Assembly (NCBI GenBank): GCA_024280945.1
Contig: JAMXLO010000002.1
Span: 99,825-163,824, forward strand
Reading direction: 5' to 3'
DNA length: 64,000 nt
DNA from: Acetobacteraceae bacterium
Lineage (GTDB): Bacteria > Pseudomonadota > Alphaproteobacteria > Acetobacterales > Acetobacteraceae
The notes beneath the pieces were generated by a model. That model made no database searches. It was not told the DNA's origin and saw only the letters and a program-made list of their open reading frames with translations. This document shows, piece by piece, positions 35,639 to 44,039 of this stretch. Made by a program: the position numbers and the translations under genes. Positions within the stretch are counted from its first letter, which is position 1, and every line of letters starts with the position of its first letter.

Positions 35639-36561
35639 AGCATCCGCTCGGGTTTCATCCAGCCGTCTTCCAGTCGGGCAAGTCCAATGACGCGCGGCCC
35701 AGCCATGGCACGCACCAATCCGCCACAGGGATCGGCCGTGCCGGGTATACGACCCATGAGCGTGACCAGGCTGATGGCCTGGCCGTGCCGGAGACCACCT
35801 GCCTCCGCATCGGTCAAAGCCAAAGCCGGGACATCGGCGAGCGCTGTTGCCACCGGGAGCAGCAGGTTCATCGCGCCCGGCGCACCGCAATCCGCTGTAA
35901 GGACCGCGTCCAGCAAGGTCGCCTGGGCCTCGGTGAACGGACCAACGCGAAGCCGGCGCAACGCCACGATATGGCCGAGTGTCCCGCAGGCGATGGCGAG
36001 GTCTCGCGCGAGGCTGCGCATGTACACGCCCTTGCCGGAGGCGACTGAGAAGACGGCCATATCCGGATCCGGCCGCTCGACCAGCTCGAAGTGGTCCACC
36101 CGGGCCGGGCGAGGTTCAAGTATGGCCGGCCGGCCTTCCCGGGCCATGTCATAAGCACGTTCGCCGGCCACCTTCACCGCTGAGAACAGAGGCGGCACCT
36201 GCATGATGTCACCGCAGAACCGCGGCAACGCCGCACGGATCGCCCCGTCCGTCGGGCGGTCCGACGAAACCGCCGTGACCTTGCCGTCGGCATCGTCGGT
36301 GTCCCGCGCCTCGCCGAAGCGAAGGGTGAACCGGTACAGCTTGGTGCCGTCCATCACGTATGGGACAGTCTTGGTCGCCGCGCCGAAGGCGATCGGCAGC
36401 ACCCCGGTGGCGAGCGGATCGAGCGTGCCGCCGTGCCCCGCCTTCTGCGCATCGAACGCGCGGCGTACGCGATTGACCACGTCGGTGCTGGTCAGCCCCG
36501 GCGGCTTGTCGATGATCAGCCAGCCGTCGAGCGGACGGCTGCGGGGCTTGCGGCGAGGCAT
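35635..36561 (-). CDS. truB: tRNA pseudouridine(55) synthase
   Basis: The 308-residue protein has the TruB motifs LIIDKPPGLTSTDVV, GHGGTLDPLATGVLP with the catalytic Asp, VPPLFSAVKVAGERAY and SGKGVYMRSLARDLA. It makes pseudouridine 55 in the T-loop of tRNAs. In most alphaproteobacteria it lies directly before rpsO; here a metal ABC transporter is coupled to its 3' end and rpsO is about 8.8 kb away. Confidence 0.97.
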   Translation of the reverse strand: MPRRKPRSRPLDGWLIIDKPPGLTSTDVVNRVRRAFDAQKAGHGGTLDPLATGVLPIAFGAATKTVPYVMDGTKLYRFTLRFGEARDTDDADGKVTAVSSDRPTDGAIRAALPRFCGDIMQVPPLFSAVKVAGERAYDMAREGRPAILEPRPARVDHFELVERPDPDMAVFSVASGKGVYMRSLARDLAIACGTLGHIVALRRLRVGPFTEAQATLLDAVLTADCGAPGAMNLLLPVATALADVPALALTDAEAGGLRHGQAISLVTLMGRIPGTADPCGGLVRAMAGPRVIGLARLEDGWMKPERML

Positions 36562-36644
36562 TCGGTCTCTCGCATGCTGAAAGGAGGCGCCGTATGCCGT
36601 TGTCTGATTCGTCGCGTCAACGCCCAGTCCCCGAATTTTTTCGC

Positions 36645-37112
36645 CTACTCGGCGCTGAGCGCGGCGCGAATAGCTGCGACGCCACCCGGGTCCTCCAACG
36701 TCGCCAGCCGGCCCGCCGCCAGTATGGCGAAGCGATGCAGCAGCGCGCGGCGGCGGGCGGCAGCGAGCGGATGCGCCGGCGCCTCACGCAGCAGGTCCGC
36801 CTCCAGGCCGGCGGCGACGATCAAACCGGCCTCCGTCGGCAGCAGGTCCCGAGGAAAATCGACATCGACGGCGAAGAACAGTTCGTCGGCGAACTCGCGA
36901 TAGTCCCGCCACTTCAGGTCGGTGAGGAAGTCGCGTGGTCCCGACTTCACTTCGATACACGCAAAGCAGCCGTCCGGCCGCAATGCCAGAATATCCGCGC
37001 GGCGGCCATTCGGCAGTGCGACCTCATGCAACGGCGCCCAGCCCAGGCGCAGACAGAGCCGCGCGGTGGCACGCCGGATGGCCAGCGCTCGTTCCGGGAA
37101 CGACAGCTCCAT
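36645..37112 (-). CDS. mmcB: MmcB-family DNA repair protein
   Basis: The 155-residue protein matches the alphaproteobacterial MmcB family: ALAIRRATARLCLRLGW, LPNGRRADILALRPDG, FACIEVKSGPRDFLTDLKW and YREFADELFFAVDVDFPRDLLP. The D...EVK pattern is a PD-(D/E)xK nuclease-like core. MmcB acts with the ImuA/ImuB/DnaE2 damage response in Caulobacter-type bacteria. Its ATG overlaps the stop of the upstream pterin dehydratase gene by one base (TGATG). Confidence 0.93.
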   Translation of the reverse strand: MELSFPERALAIRRATARLCLRLGWAPLHEVALPNGRRADILALRPDGCFACIEVKSGPRDFLTDLKWRDYREFADELFFAVDVDFPRDLLPTEAGLIVAAGLEADLLREAPAHPLAAARRRALLHRFAILAAGRLATLEDPGGVAAIRAALSAE

Positions 37113-37402
37113 CAGGTGAGCAAGGCGTCGATCGCCTTCGCCAGCTTCACGTCGTTGCCGGTGAGGCCACCGGCGTCGTGCGTCGAGAGCTCGATCCGCA
37201 CGCGGTTCCACACATTCGACCAGTCGGGATGGTGGTTCTGGCTTTCCGCGAGCAGAGCGACCCGGTTCATGAAGCCCCACGCCTCGTTGAAGTCACGGAA
37301 CTGGAAGTTGCGGGCGATCGCCTCGTGGCCTTCCACCAGCGACCAGCCTGGCAAAGTCTGTGTCAGCGACGCGCGTTCGGCATCGGTCAGGCGTGTGGCC
37401 AT
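37112..37402 (-). CDS. phhB: 4a-hydroxytetrahydrobiopterin dehydratase (PCD)
   Basis: The 96-residue protein matches pterin-4a-carbinolamine dehydratases: [44 protein letters not shown] in pieces, with the catalytic histidines in NHHPDWSN and STHD. It recycles the pterin cofactor of aromatic amino-acid hydroxylases; some homologues act in moco or other roles. No hydroxylase is adjacent. The ATG at 37402 is the family start; it lies 11 bases downstream of the LLM gene and overlaps mmcB. Confidence 0.95.
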   Translation of the reverse strand: MATRLTDAERASLTQTLPGWSLVEGHEAIARNFQFRDFNEAWGFMNRVALLAESQNHHPDWSNVWNRVRIELSTHDAGGLTGNDVKLAKAIDALLT

Positions 37403-37413
37403 GGCATCCTCCC

Positions 37414-38436
37414 TTACAAACCCTGGCGAACGCGCGGAAACAGTTCCTGCGCGATCATCTCGATCGTCTCGGTGGCGAGGCTCGCCGGCATGCCGGCCCA
37501 TTCGGTGCTCATCACCAGATGATTGACACCAAACCTCCGATGCAGTGCCAGCACCTGCTCTGCCACCTCGTCCGGTGAACCGATCAGGAAGCGGTCGCCG
37601 ATCAGGCTCTCGAACTCCTGGCCGAACCCGCTGTCGTCGGCTGGCAGTTCCTGACGCCACGCATGATACGCCTTGTACTTCGCGCCGAGATAGGGCGCGC
37701 AGAGACGGATCGCGTCGGCCCGCGTGCGTGCCACGAACACTTCGCGGCGCATGGGCAGCTCAGCCGGAAACGGCTTCCCGGCCGCGTCGAGCGCCCGACG
37801 GTAAAGTTCCATCTGACGTTCGACGGTGCCGCGTTCCACCCCCGGACCGATATACCAGCAGTCGCCCAGACGTGCCGCGCGCTCCACCGCAGGATCGGCA
37901 TTGGCGCCGATCCAGATCGGCGGGTGTGGGCGCTGCAGAGGCTTCGGCAGGCAGGACGCATCGTCCAGTTCGAAATACGGCGCCCGCATCGACACCTTGT
38001 CCTCGGTCCATAGGCGACGAATCCCGATCAGATTGGCTTCGAACCGGCGCGCTCGCTGTTGTCGCGTCATGCCGAACGCCTTGAATTCCACGTCGCGATA
38101 GCCGAGCCCGACACCGAGGATGATCTTGCCGCCCGACAATACGTCGAGCGTGGCGAATTCCTCGGCGACGTGCAGCGGCGAATAGAGCGGCAGCAACAGC
38201 ACGCCGGCATTCAGCCGCAGACGAGGTGCCTCGGCGGTGAAGCGCGCCAGCATTGGCACCATCTGCAGCATCTGAAACGGATGTGCGCTGTAGTGCGCGG
38301 TCTTGGTAACCGAGTCATAGCCGAGACGATCGGCCAGGCGCACCATATCCAGCGTTTCCTGCAGGCGGCGAGAGATGTCCTCGCCGTGTTCTGCCTGACC
38401 GCGAATGACGAGACCGAACTGAAACGCAGAAGTCAT
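37414..38436 (-). CDS. LLM-class F420/FMN-dependent oxidoreductase
   Basis: The 340-residue protein starts [18 protein letters not shown] and has [27 protein letters not shown] in pieces, [41 protein letters not shown] in pieces and [21 protein letters not shown]. This is the shorter luciferase-like family that uses FMN or F420. The ATG at 38436 with AGGTG upstream is preferred to one at 38493. It is first in a minus-strand run with phhB and mmcB and divergent from the MFS transporter. Confidence 0.9.
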   Translation of the reverse strand: MTSAFQFGLVIRGQAEHGEDISRRLQETLDMVRLADRLGYDSVTKTAHYSAHPFQMLQMVPMLARFTAEAPRLRLNAGVLLLPLYSPLHVAEEFATLDVLSGGKIILGVGLGYRDVEFKAFGMTRQQRARRFEANLIGIRRLWTEDKVSMRAPYFELDDASCLPKPLQRPHPPIWIGANADPAVERAARLGDCWYIGPGVERGTVERQMELYRRALDAAGKPFPAELPMRREVFVARTRADAIRLCAPYLGAKYKAYHAWRQELPADDSGFGQEFESLIGDRFLIGSPDEVAEQVLALHRRFGVNHLVMSTEWAGMPASLATETIEMIAQELFPRVRQGL

Positions 38437-38536
38437 CACGTCACACCTGATTCTGTTGTCGATTTGACAGCCACTATGCGCCCCCATCAGCATGCCCTTA
38501 ATGCCGGGACCAAACCACCGGCATAGGGAGCAAACG

Positions 38537-39928
38537 ATGCCGGCAGAGACTATGTCACGCAGCGCTATTCACGGCCACATCGCGGCACGCATCGATCGGC
38601 TGCCGTTGACGAGGGTGCAGTGGCAGCTTGCTATCCTGGTCGAAGTGACCTGGGGCTTCATCATCTTCGATACCGACGGCATCGGTGCGCGGCTGTATCC
38701 GTTCGTCTGGCGTCCCGCTCATATCATCGATGTGTATCAATACGCAGTAATCCAGGCATTGCAGGTCGGCGCCGGCATTTTGCTTGGCGTCTATTTGATG
38801 AGCTGGATTGCCGATCATTATGGGCGTCGGCCGGCGATCCTGCTCGCGACGTTCCTTGGCGGCATCTGCATCTGGCCCTTTGCCTATGTCACCGACTTCT
38901 GGGGCATGGTGGTGCTGTCGGTACTCAGCACGCTGGGCGTCGGCGGCATCGTTGCGACTCACTCCGTTTACCTGTCCGAGATGACCTCGCCGGAAGTGCG
39001 GAACAAGGTGTTGCTGGCGTCACAGGGCGTCACAGCGCTGGTCGCCGTCAGCGTCAACATGCTGGCGTTCTGGCTGATACCAGACCAATGGCGAGTATTC
39101 CTGTGGATCAGCGCGATCATCGAGATCGCAGTGCTGCTGCCATTGCTGTATTGGGGGCTGCCTGAATCACCACGCTGGCTGGAGGCACATGGCAGGCACG
39201 AAGAAGCCGAGCGTGCCGTGGAAGAATACGAGCGCGCCGTGCAACGTTACGATCCAAGGCCACTGGCGGAACCGCGCGGCGCCGATAATCCAGTGGTGAT
39301 GCGGGGACCGGGTGCGTGGAAGGAGCTGTTCACCAGCCCGCAGTATCGCCAGCGCACCTGGGTGCTGATCGGCTGCTGGATGTTTGGCTATGCCGGGCTG
39401 ATCTACGGTGTAGGCGCCTTCCTGGCCGTGTACATGGTCGATCACGGCGCGAGCGCGCATGAAGTGTTCCTGACCATCGCCGTCGCGTATCTCGCATTGT
39501 TCGCTGCATTTCAGGTGAATGCGCGACTTGGCGAACGGGTTGAACGCCGCGATGTCATCGCCTTGATGGCAGTGCTGTTCGCGATCTGTTGGATCGTCGC
39601 CTGGGCGGTACCGACATTGGCGGTCATCATTGTTGCCTACATCGTCAGCCGCATAGGTACTGGCCTGTTTCTGTTCAACCTGTACAACTATACGGCGGTG
39701 GCCTATCCGACGCGTATTCGCTCGGTGGCGTTCGCATGGACCGACGGGCTTGGTCACCTCGGTGCATGGGGCGGCGTGACGCTGCTCGGACCACTCTATG
39801 CGCTGGGTCCCAACCACCTGGGGTGGGTCCTGTGGATCGTGCTGCCCGGCGCGCTGCTGCCGGCGGCGTTGATCTGGGGTTATGGCATCAACCAGTCACG
39901 CGCGGTGCTGGAGCAGGTCTCTACGTGA
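38537..39928 (+). CDS. MFS transporter, sugar-porter/MHS-like
   Basis: The 463-residue protein has twelve predicted membrane helices and the MFS loop-2/3 motif DHYGRRPAI after helix 2, plus PESPRWL after helix 6 and NARLGERVERRDVI in the second half. It resembles the sugar/aromatic-acid transporter branch. It leads a plus-strand run with a small metallopeptidase and the P450 electron chain. It could import the P450 substrate or export a product, which is inference. AGGGAG precedes the ATG. Confidence 0.92.
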   Translation: MPAETMSRSAIHGHIAARIDRLPLTRVQWQLAILVEVTWGFIIFDTDGIGARLYPFVWRPAHIIDVYQYAVIQALQVGAGILLGVYLMSWIADHYGRRPAILLATFLGGICIWPFAYVTDFWGMVVLSVLSTLGVGGIVATHSVYLSEMTSPEVRNKVLLASQGVTALVAVSVNMLAFWLIPDQWRVFLWISAIIEIAVLLPLLYWGLPESPRWLEAHGRHEEAERAVEEYERAVQRYDPRPLAEPRGADNPVVMRGPGAWKELFTSPQYRQRTWVLIGCWMFGYAGLIYGVGAFLAVYMVDHGASAHEVFLTIAVAYLALFAAFQVNARLGERVERRDVIALMAVLFAICWIVAWAVPTLAVIIVAYIVSRIGTGLFLFNLYNYTAVAYPTRIRSVAFAWTDGLGHLGAWGGVTLLGPLYALGPNHLGWVLWIVLPGALLPAALIWGYGINQSRAVLEQVST

Positions 39929-40311
39929 AGCCGCCGACCGCCGACGATATCGCGGAATTGGCTGACCGCGCACTGGCGGCCATCCCGACGCGACTGGCCG
40001 AGCATGTCCGCGGCATCGGCATCTCGGTAGAGGAGATGCCGGATGAAGAGACGTTGGAGGATCTCGGGATCGAGTCAGCCTGGGAGCTTACCGGGCTTTA
40101 TCGCGGCATCCCGTTGACAGCGCGCAGTCTCAGCGACGTGGCTCCGCAGCCGGACCTGATCTTTCTCTATCGCCAGCCGATCCTGTTGGAGTGGATCGAA
40201 ACCGGAGAAGACCTGTATCGCCTGGTGCGCAACGTGCTGGTGCATGAAGTCGCACACCATTTCGGCTTCAGCGACGCGGATATCGAGGCGATCGAACAGG
40301 AGATGGACTGA
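39925..40311 (+). CDS. small zincin-like metallopeptidase family protein
   Basis: The 128-residue protein has HEVAHHFG (HExxH) near residue 109 and a downstream acidic helix EAIEQEMD, matching the metallopeptidase/DUF1025-type mini-zincin family. An additional conserved part is PDLIFLYRQPILLEW. It starts at GTG overlapping the MFS stop as GTGA. These proteins are common next to unrelated genes and have no firmly known substrate. Confidence 0.88.
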   Translation: MKPPTADDIAELADRALAAIPTRLAEHVRGIGISVEEMPDEETLEDLGIESAWELTGLYRGIPLTARSLSDVAPQPDLIFLYRQPILLEWIETGEDLYRLVRNVLVHEVAHHFGFSDADIEAIEQEMD

Positions 40312-40336
40312 CCGTGGTGTCAGGACAATTGCGAAA

Positions 40337-41569
40337 ATGAGCAACACTGCGAAGCACGTGGTGATCGTCGGCGCCGGCCATGCGGGAGGGTCGGCGGCGG
40401 CACTGCTGCGGCAGTACGGTTGGCAGGGACCAGTGACGTTGATCGGCGGTGAGCCGACGGTGCCGTATCAGCGACCGCCATTGTCGAAGGCCTGGTTGAA
40501 GGGGGAGCACGAGCTTGCCGATCTGTTGCTTCGGCCAGCGACCTTTTATCCCGACAATCGGATCGAGCTTCGGGTCGGATGCGAGGTGGCGGCAATCGAC
40601 CGCGCAACTGGCTGCGTCGCACTGTCGAGCGGAGAGCGAGTGGCGTACGATCACCTGATCCTCGCCACGGGTTGTCACGCACGCGCGCTTCCGCTTCCCA
40701 GCAGCCAGCTCGAGGGCGTTGTCGCTCTCCGCACCCTGGCGGACGCCGACCGACTGCGGCCTCTGCTGCGCGCCAATTCGCGCATCATCATCATTGGTGC
40801 AGGCTATATCGGGCTGGAGGTCGCGGCCTCGGCACGCTCACTCGGCGCGGAAGTCGTGGTGATCGAGCGAGAGGCGCGAGTGTTGCCGCGGGTGGCTTCC
40901 GGGCCGCTGTCCAACTTCTTTCAGCAGCGCCATCTGGCCGGTGGCGTCCGCATTATCACCGGCGCCGCAGTGGAAGCGTTCGATGACGAACGGCAGCGCG
41001 TTGCAGCGGTCCACCTATCCAATGGCGAAGCGATCCCGTGCGATGCCGTACTGGTCGCGGTCGGTGCCGCGCCGAACGAGTTGCTCGCCAGCGCTGCGGG
41101 GCTGGCCTGCGACAACGGTATCCGCGTCGACGCTGCCGCGCGCACTGCCGATCCAGCTATTTATGCCATCGGTGATTGCACGCACCGGCCGGTGTCGCTG
41201 TATGAGCGAACCTACCGGCTGGAGAGCGTGCCGAACGCCCTGGAGCAGGCGAAACAGGCGGCTGCCGATCTGTGCGGTCGGGCGCCGCCTGCACCCGAGG
41301 TGCCCTGGTTCTGGTCCGATCAATACGACCTGCGCCTGCAGATTGCCGGACTGCCCTTCGATGTCGCCGAGACGGTCGTGCGAGGTGATCCCGGCTCCGC
41401 CTGTTTCGCAATCTTTCATCTGGCGGCGGATGGAACCGTGCAGTCGGTGGAGGCAGTGAACGCGCCCGCGGAATTCATGGCCGGGCGGATGATGATCGCG
41501 CGTCGCAAGCGGGTGGTGGCGTCCAGGGTGGCGGACATGTCATGCTCGATCCGCGAACTGGCCGGCTGA
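40337..41569 (+). CDS. ferredoxin reductase-like FAD-dependent oxidoreductase
   Basis: The 410-residue protein has [22 protein letters not shown] (FAD-binding), [12 protein letters not shown], a second [24 protein letters not shown] (NADH-binding) and AIGDCTHRP near residue 278. It matches rubredoxin/putidaredoxin-type reductases. It passes electrons from NAD(P)H to the ferredoxin encoded 18 bases downstream. The ATG at 40337 has a weak AGGA site. Confidence 0.95.
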   Translation: MSNTAKHVVIVGAGHAGGSAAALLRQYGWQGPVTLIGGEPTVPYQRPPLSKAWLKGEHELADLLLRPATFYPDNRIELRVGCEVAAIDRATGCVALSSGERVAYDHLILATGCHARALPLPSSQLEGVVALRTLADADRLRPLLRANSRIIIIGAGYIGLEVAASARSLGAEVVVIEREARVLPRVASGPLSNFFQQRHLAGGVRIITGAAVEAFDDERQRVAAVHLSNGEAIPCDAVLVAVGAAPNELLASAAGLACDNGIRVDAAARTADPAIYAIGDCTHRPVSLYERTYRLESVPNALEQAKQAAADLCGRAPPAPEVPWFWSDQYDLRLQIAGLPFDVAETVVRGDPGSACFAIFHLAADGTVQSVEAVNAPAEFMAGRMMIARRKRVVASRVADMSCSIRELAG

Positions 41570-41586
41570 TCAGTCAGGGGAGGAAC

Positions 41587-41913
41587 ATGCCGAAGGTCAC
41601 CTATATCGAGCACAACGGCACGCCGCATTCCGTCGACGTGCCCGTCGGCACCTCGGTGATGCGCGGCGCGGTCGACAACAACATTCCCGGCATCGATGCC
41701 GACTGCGGTGGCGAGTGCGCCTGCGCCACCTGCCATGTCTACGTCGATGCCGCCTGGTTGCCGAAGATCGGCCTGCCGGAGCAGGGCTCGCAGGAAGGCG
41801 CCATGCTGAGCTTCGCGGCAGTGGCGCAGCCTGACTCACGCCTGTCCTGCCAGATTACGATGCGCGAGGACCTGGATGGCCTCGTGGTCCGCATGCCGGA
41901 AGGACAGCACTGA
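41587..41913 (+). CDS. [2Fe-2S] ferredoxin, adrenodoxin/putidaredoxin type
   Basis: The 108-residue protein carries the vertebrate/putidaredoxin-type 2Fe-2S ligands: [10 protein letters not shown] (C-x5-C-x2-C) near residue 39 and a fourth Cys in RLSCQI near 86. GGGGAGG lies before the ATG. It is between the reductase and the P450 and is the electron carrier of this class I system. Confidence 0.96.
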   Translation: MPKVTYIEHNGTPHSVDVPVGTSVMRGAVDNNIPGIDADCGGECACATCHVYVDAAWLPKIGLPEQGSQEGAMLSFAAVAQPDSRLSCQITMREDLDGLVVRMPEGQH

Positions 41914-41935
41914 AGCCAGACCGTGGAGCACGGCC

Positions 41936-43225
41936 ATGAACGCACCCGTCAACGCCCAGGCCGCCGCGTGTCCCGTAGCGGCGACCCGGGGGGATCCCGC
42001 CGCAAATGCATGGACCATCCCCCTGGAACAGATCGATGTCAGCGACCCGCAACTCTACCAGGATGACACCTGGTATCCGTATTTCGAGCGGCTGCGGCGC
42101 GAGGACCCGATTCACCGGTGCGCCGACAGTCGCTACGGGCCGTATTGGGCCATCACCAGGTATAAAGACATCATGCATGTCGAGGTGAATCACGGCACCT
42201 ATTCCTCGGCATCCGAACTTGGCGGCATCCAGATCGAGGAACAGCCGAAGGGGATGGAGCGGCCCAGCTTCATTCGTATGGATCCGCCGAAGCATGATGA
42301 TCAGCGCAAGGTGGTCAGCCCGATCGTGGCGCCTGGCAACCTCGCAAACATGGAACCGCTGATCCGCGAGCGCACGCAGCGGGTGCTGGACGAATTGCCG
42401 CGGGGCGAAGTGTTCGACTGGGTCGATCGCGTGTCGATCGAACTCACCACGATGATGCTGGCGACGCTGTTCGATTTCCCGTTCGAGGAACGGCGCAAGC
42501 TGACCTATTGGTCGGACGTGGCGATCTGCAACGTCAACGCTCCCGATGCGCCGGTGCACTCCGAACAGGAGCGCTTTGCCGAGCTGAAGGTGATGGCCGA
42601 CGTTATGGCCGGCCTGTTCGCTGAACGTCAAAAGGGTCCGCGGAAGTTTGACCTGCTGTCGATGCTGGCGCACGGCACGGCGACGCGCGAAATGCCGCTG
42701 CGCGAATGGATGGGGACGCTGGGGCTGTTGATCGTCGGCGGCAACGATACGACGCGGAATTCGATGAGCGGCGGCCTGTGGGCGTTGCATCACCATCCTG
42801 ACGAGTATCGCAAGCTACGGGAGAATCCCGCGCTGATTCCAGGCATGGTGTCGGAGATCATCCGCTACGTCACGCCGGTCATACATATGCGCCGGACCGC
42901 AACGCAGGATGCCGAGATCGATGGTCGGCTCATCCGCCAGGGCGACAAGGTCGTGATGTGGTACGTGTCCGGTAATCGCGACCCGGAGGCGATCGAGGAG
43001 CCGGACCGGTTCATCATCGACCGTGCGCGGCCCCGACAGCATCTGTCGTTCGGGTTCGGTGTGCACCGCTGCGTCGGCAACCGACTGGCCGAGCTGCAGC
43101 TGCGAATCTTATGGGAAGAGCTGCTGCCGCGCTATCCGGTCATCGAGGTGATGGGTGAGCCGCAGCGCGTCTATTCGAACTTCATTCACGGGATCCGGTC
43201 ACTGCCGGTACGGATACCGGCGTAA
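41936..43225 (+). CDS. cytochrome P450, CYP153-like
   Basis: The 429-residue protein has the I-helix motif GGNDTTRNSMSGG, an EIIRY K-helix ExxR, and the heme ligand Cys379 in FGFGVHRCVGNRLAE. The stretch after it (LPRYPVIEVMGEPQRVYSNFIHGIRSLPVRI in pieces) and MRRTATQDAEIDG match CYP153 enzymes. These are soluble class I P450s that hydroxylate the terminal carbon of medium-chain alkanes and fatty acids using ferredoxin and ferredoxin reductase, both encoded just upstream. The exact substrate cannot be read from sequence. The ATG at 41936 is preferred over in-frame upstream starts within the ferredoxin gene. Confidence 0.93.
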   Translation: MNAPVNAQAAACPVAATRGDPAANAWTIPLEQIDVSDPQLYQDDTWYPYFERLRREDPIHRCADSRYGPYWAITRYKDIMHVEVNHGTYSSASELGGIQIEEQPKGMERPSFIRMDPPKHDDQRKVVSPIVAPGNLANMEPLIRERTQRVLDELPRGEVFDWVDRVSIELTTMMLATLFDFPFEERRKLTYWSDVAICNVNAPDAPVHSEQERFAELKVMADVMAGLFAERQKGPRKFDLLSMLAHGTATREMPLREWMGTLGLLIVGGNDTTRNSMSGGLWALHHHPDEYRKLRENPALIPGMVSEIIRYVTPVIHMRRTATQDAEIDGRLIRQGDKVVMWYVSGNRDPEAIEEPDRFIIDRARPRQHLSFGFGVHRCVGNRLAELQLRILWEELLPRYPVIEVMGEPQRVYSNFIHGIRSLPVRIPA

Positions 43226-43265
43226 ACAGCAAGGCTCGATTATGATGACCGCTGCACATTCGCGC

Positions 43266-43350
43266 ATGGTCGGCCTTGTGCCGACCATCCACGCCTTTGA
43301 TGTGGCCTGCGACGGACGAGACGTGGATGGCCGGGCCCACGCCCGGCCAT
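43266..43350. repeat. compound palindromic repeat after the P450 gene
   Basis: Two hairpins lie 38 bases apart: ATGGTCGGC (43266-43274) with GCCGACCAT (43280-43288), and ATGGCCGGGC (43327-43336) with GCCCGGCCAT (43341-43350). Outside and between them ATCCACG and CGTGGAT are also complementary, so the element can fold as nested arms. It lies between the convergent P450 and membrane-protein genes and shares GGCCGG/CCGGCCATGAC with the element at 24021-24052. Confidence 0.75.
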
Positions 43351-43375
43351 GACGGTATAGTGGGAAGCTGACCAG

Positions 43376-43939
43376 TTATTCCGCGCAGGCGACTACGCGG
43401 CCGTTATCCCAGACGCCAAGACAGACGCACTCGCCATCCTGCTCGATGAGGATGTAGGGATCGAGTACTGACTCTTCCCGCTTCAGCTCGCCCAGGATCA
43501 GCCGCGCACCCGGCACATCGTCATGCACCACGCGGGCGACCCGAGCGATCGGCTCGGGAACGTCGCTGTCGGCGAGGAAGCCAACCGGGACCTGCCGCTC
43601 CTCCCAGTGCGAACCGGCGCGAAGCTTGATCAAACCAGTGCCGGTGATCAGCGCCACCAGGCACATCCACACGAAGCTGCCGGTAATCGCCAGCACACCG
43701 GAATGCGCGCTGAAGCCACCACTCGCACCAGCGACCGCGCCTGCCATTGGACTGGCGACCACGAGGAGGATCGAAAGGATGGTCTGATTGCGATACCAGA
43801 AGCTCGGGCCGTAGCGTCGCTGCTGCGCAACCTTATGCTCGGCCAGCGTCTCCCAGGGTACCGCCTTAAGGCCATGATCCTCGAGTGAGTCGGAAATTGC
43901 TCTCTGTCGCGTGACGGCGACCAAGGCATCGAAGGGCAT
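43376..43939 (-). CDS. two-helix membrane protein of unknown function
   Basis: The 187-residue protein has a basic N-terminal region, two hydrophobic helices (ILSILLVVASPMAGAVAGASG and VLAITGSFVWMCLVALITGTG) and a C-terminal soluble domain with WEERQVPVGFLADSDVPEPIA, ARLILGELKREESVLDPYILIE and LGVWDNGRVVACAE. The C-terminal part looks like a small beta-rich fold. No family is recognised. It is convergent with the P450 gene. Confidence 0.65.
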   Translation of the reverse strand: MPFDALVAVTRQRAISDSLEDHGLKAVPWETLAEHKVAQQRRYGPSFWYRNQTILSILLVVASPMAGAVAGASGGFSAHSGVLAITGSFVWMCLVALITGTGLIKLRAGSHWEERQVPVGFLADSDVPEPIARVARVVHDDVPGARLILGELKREESVLDPYILIEQDGECVCLGVWDNGRVVACAE

Positions 43940-44039
43940 CGGGCCATTCCTTTCGATGTGCTGCGGATCCTAGGCTATATGGACAATGCGCTGAGCGCCA
44001 CATTAAGTTTGCCCATAACATTGCTGCGAGTTTCCTGCG

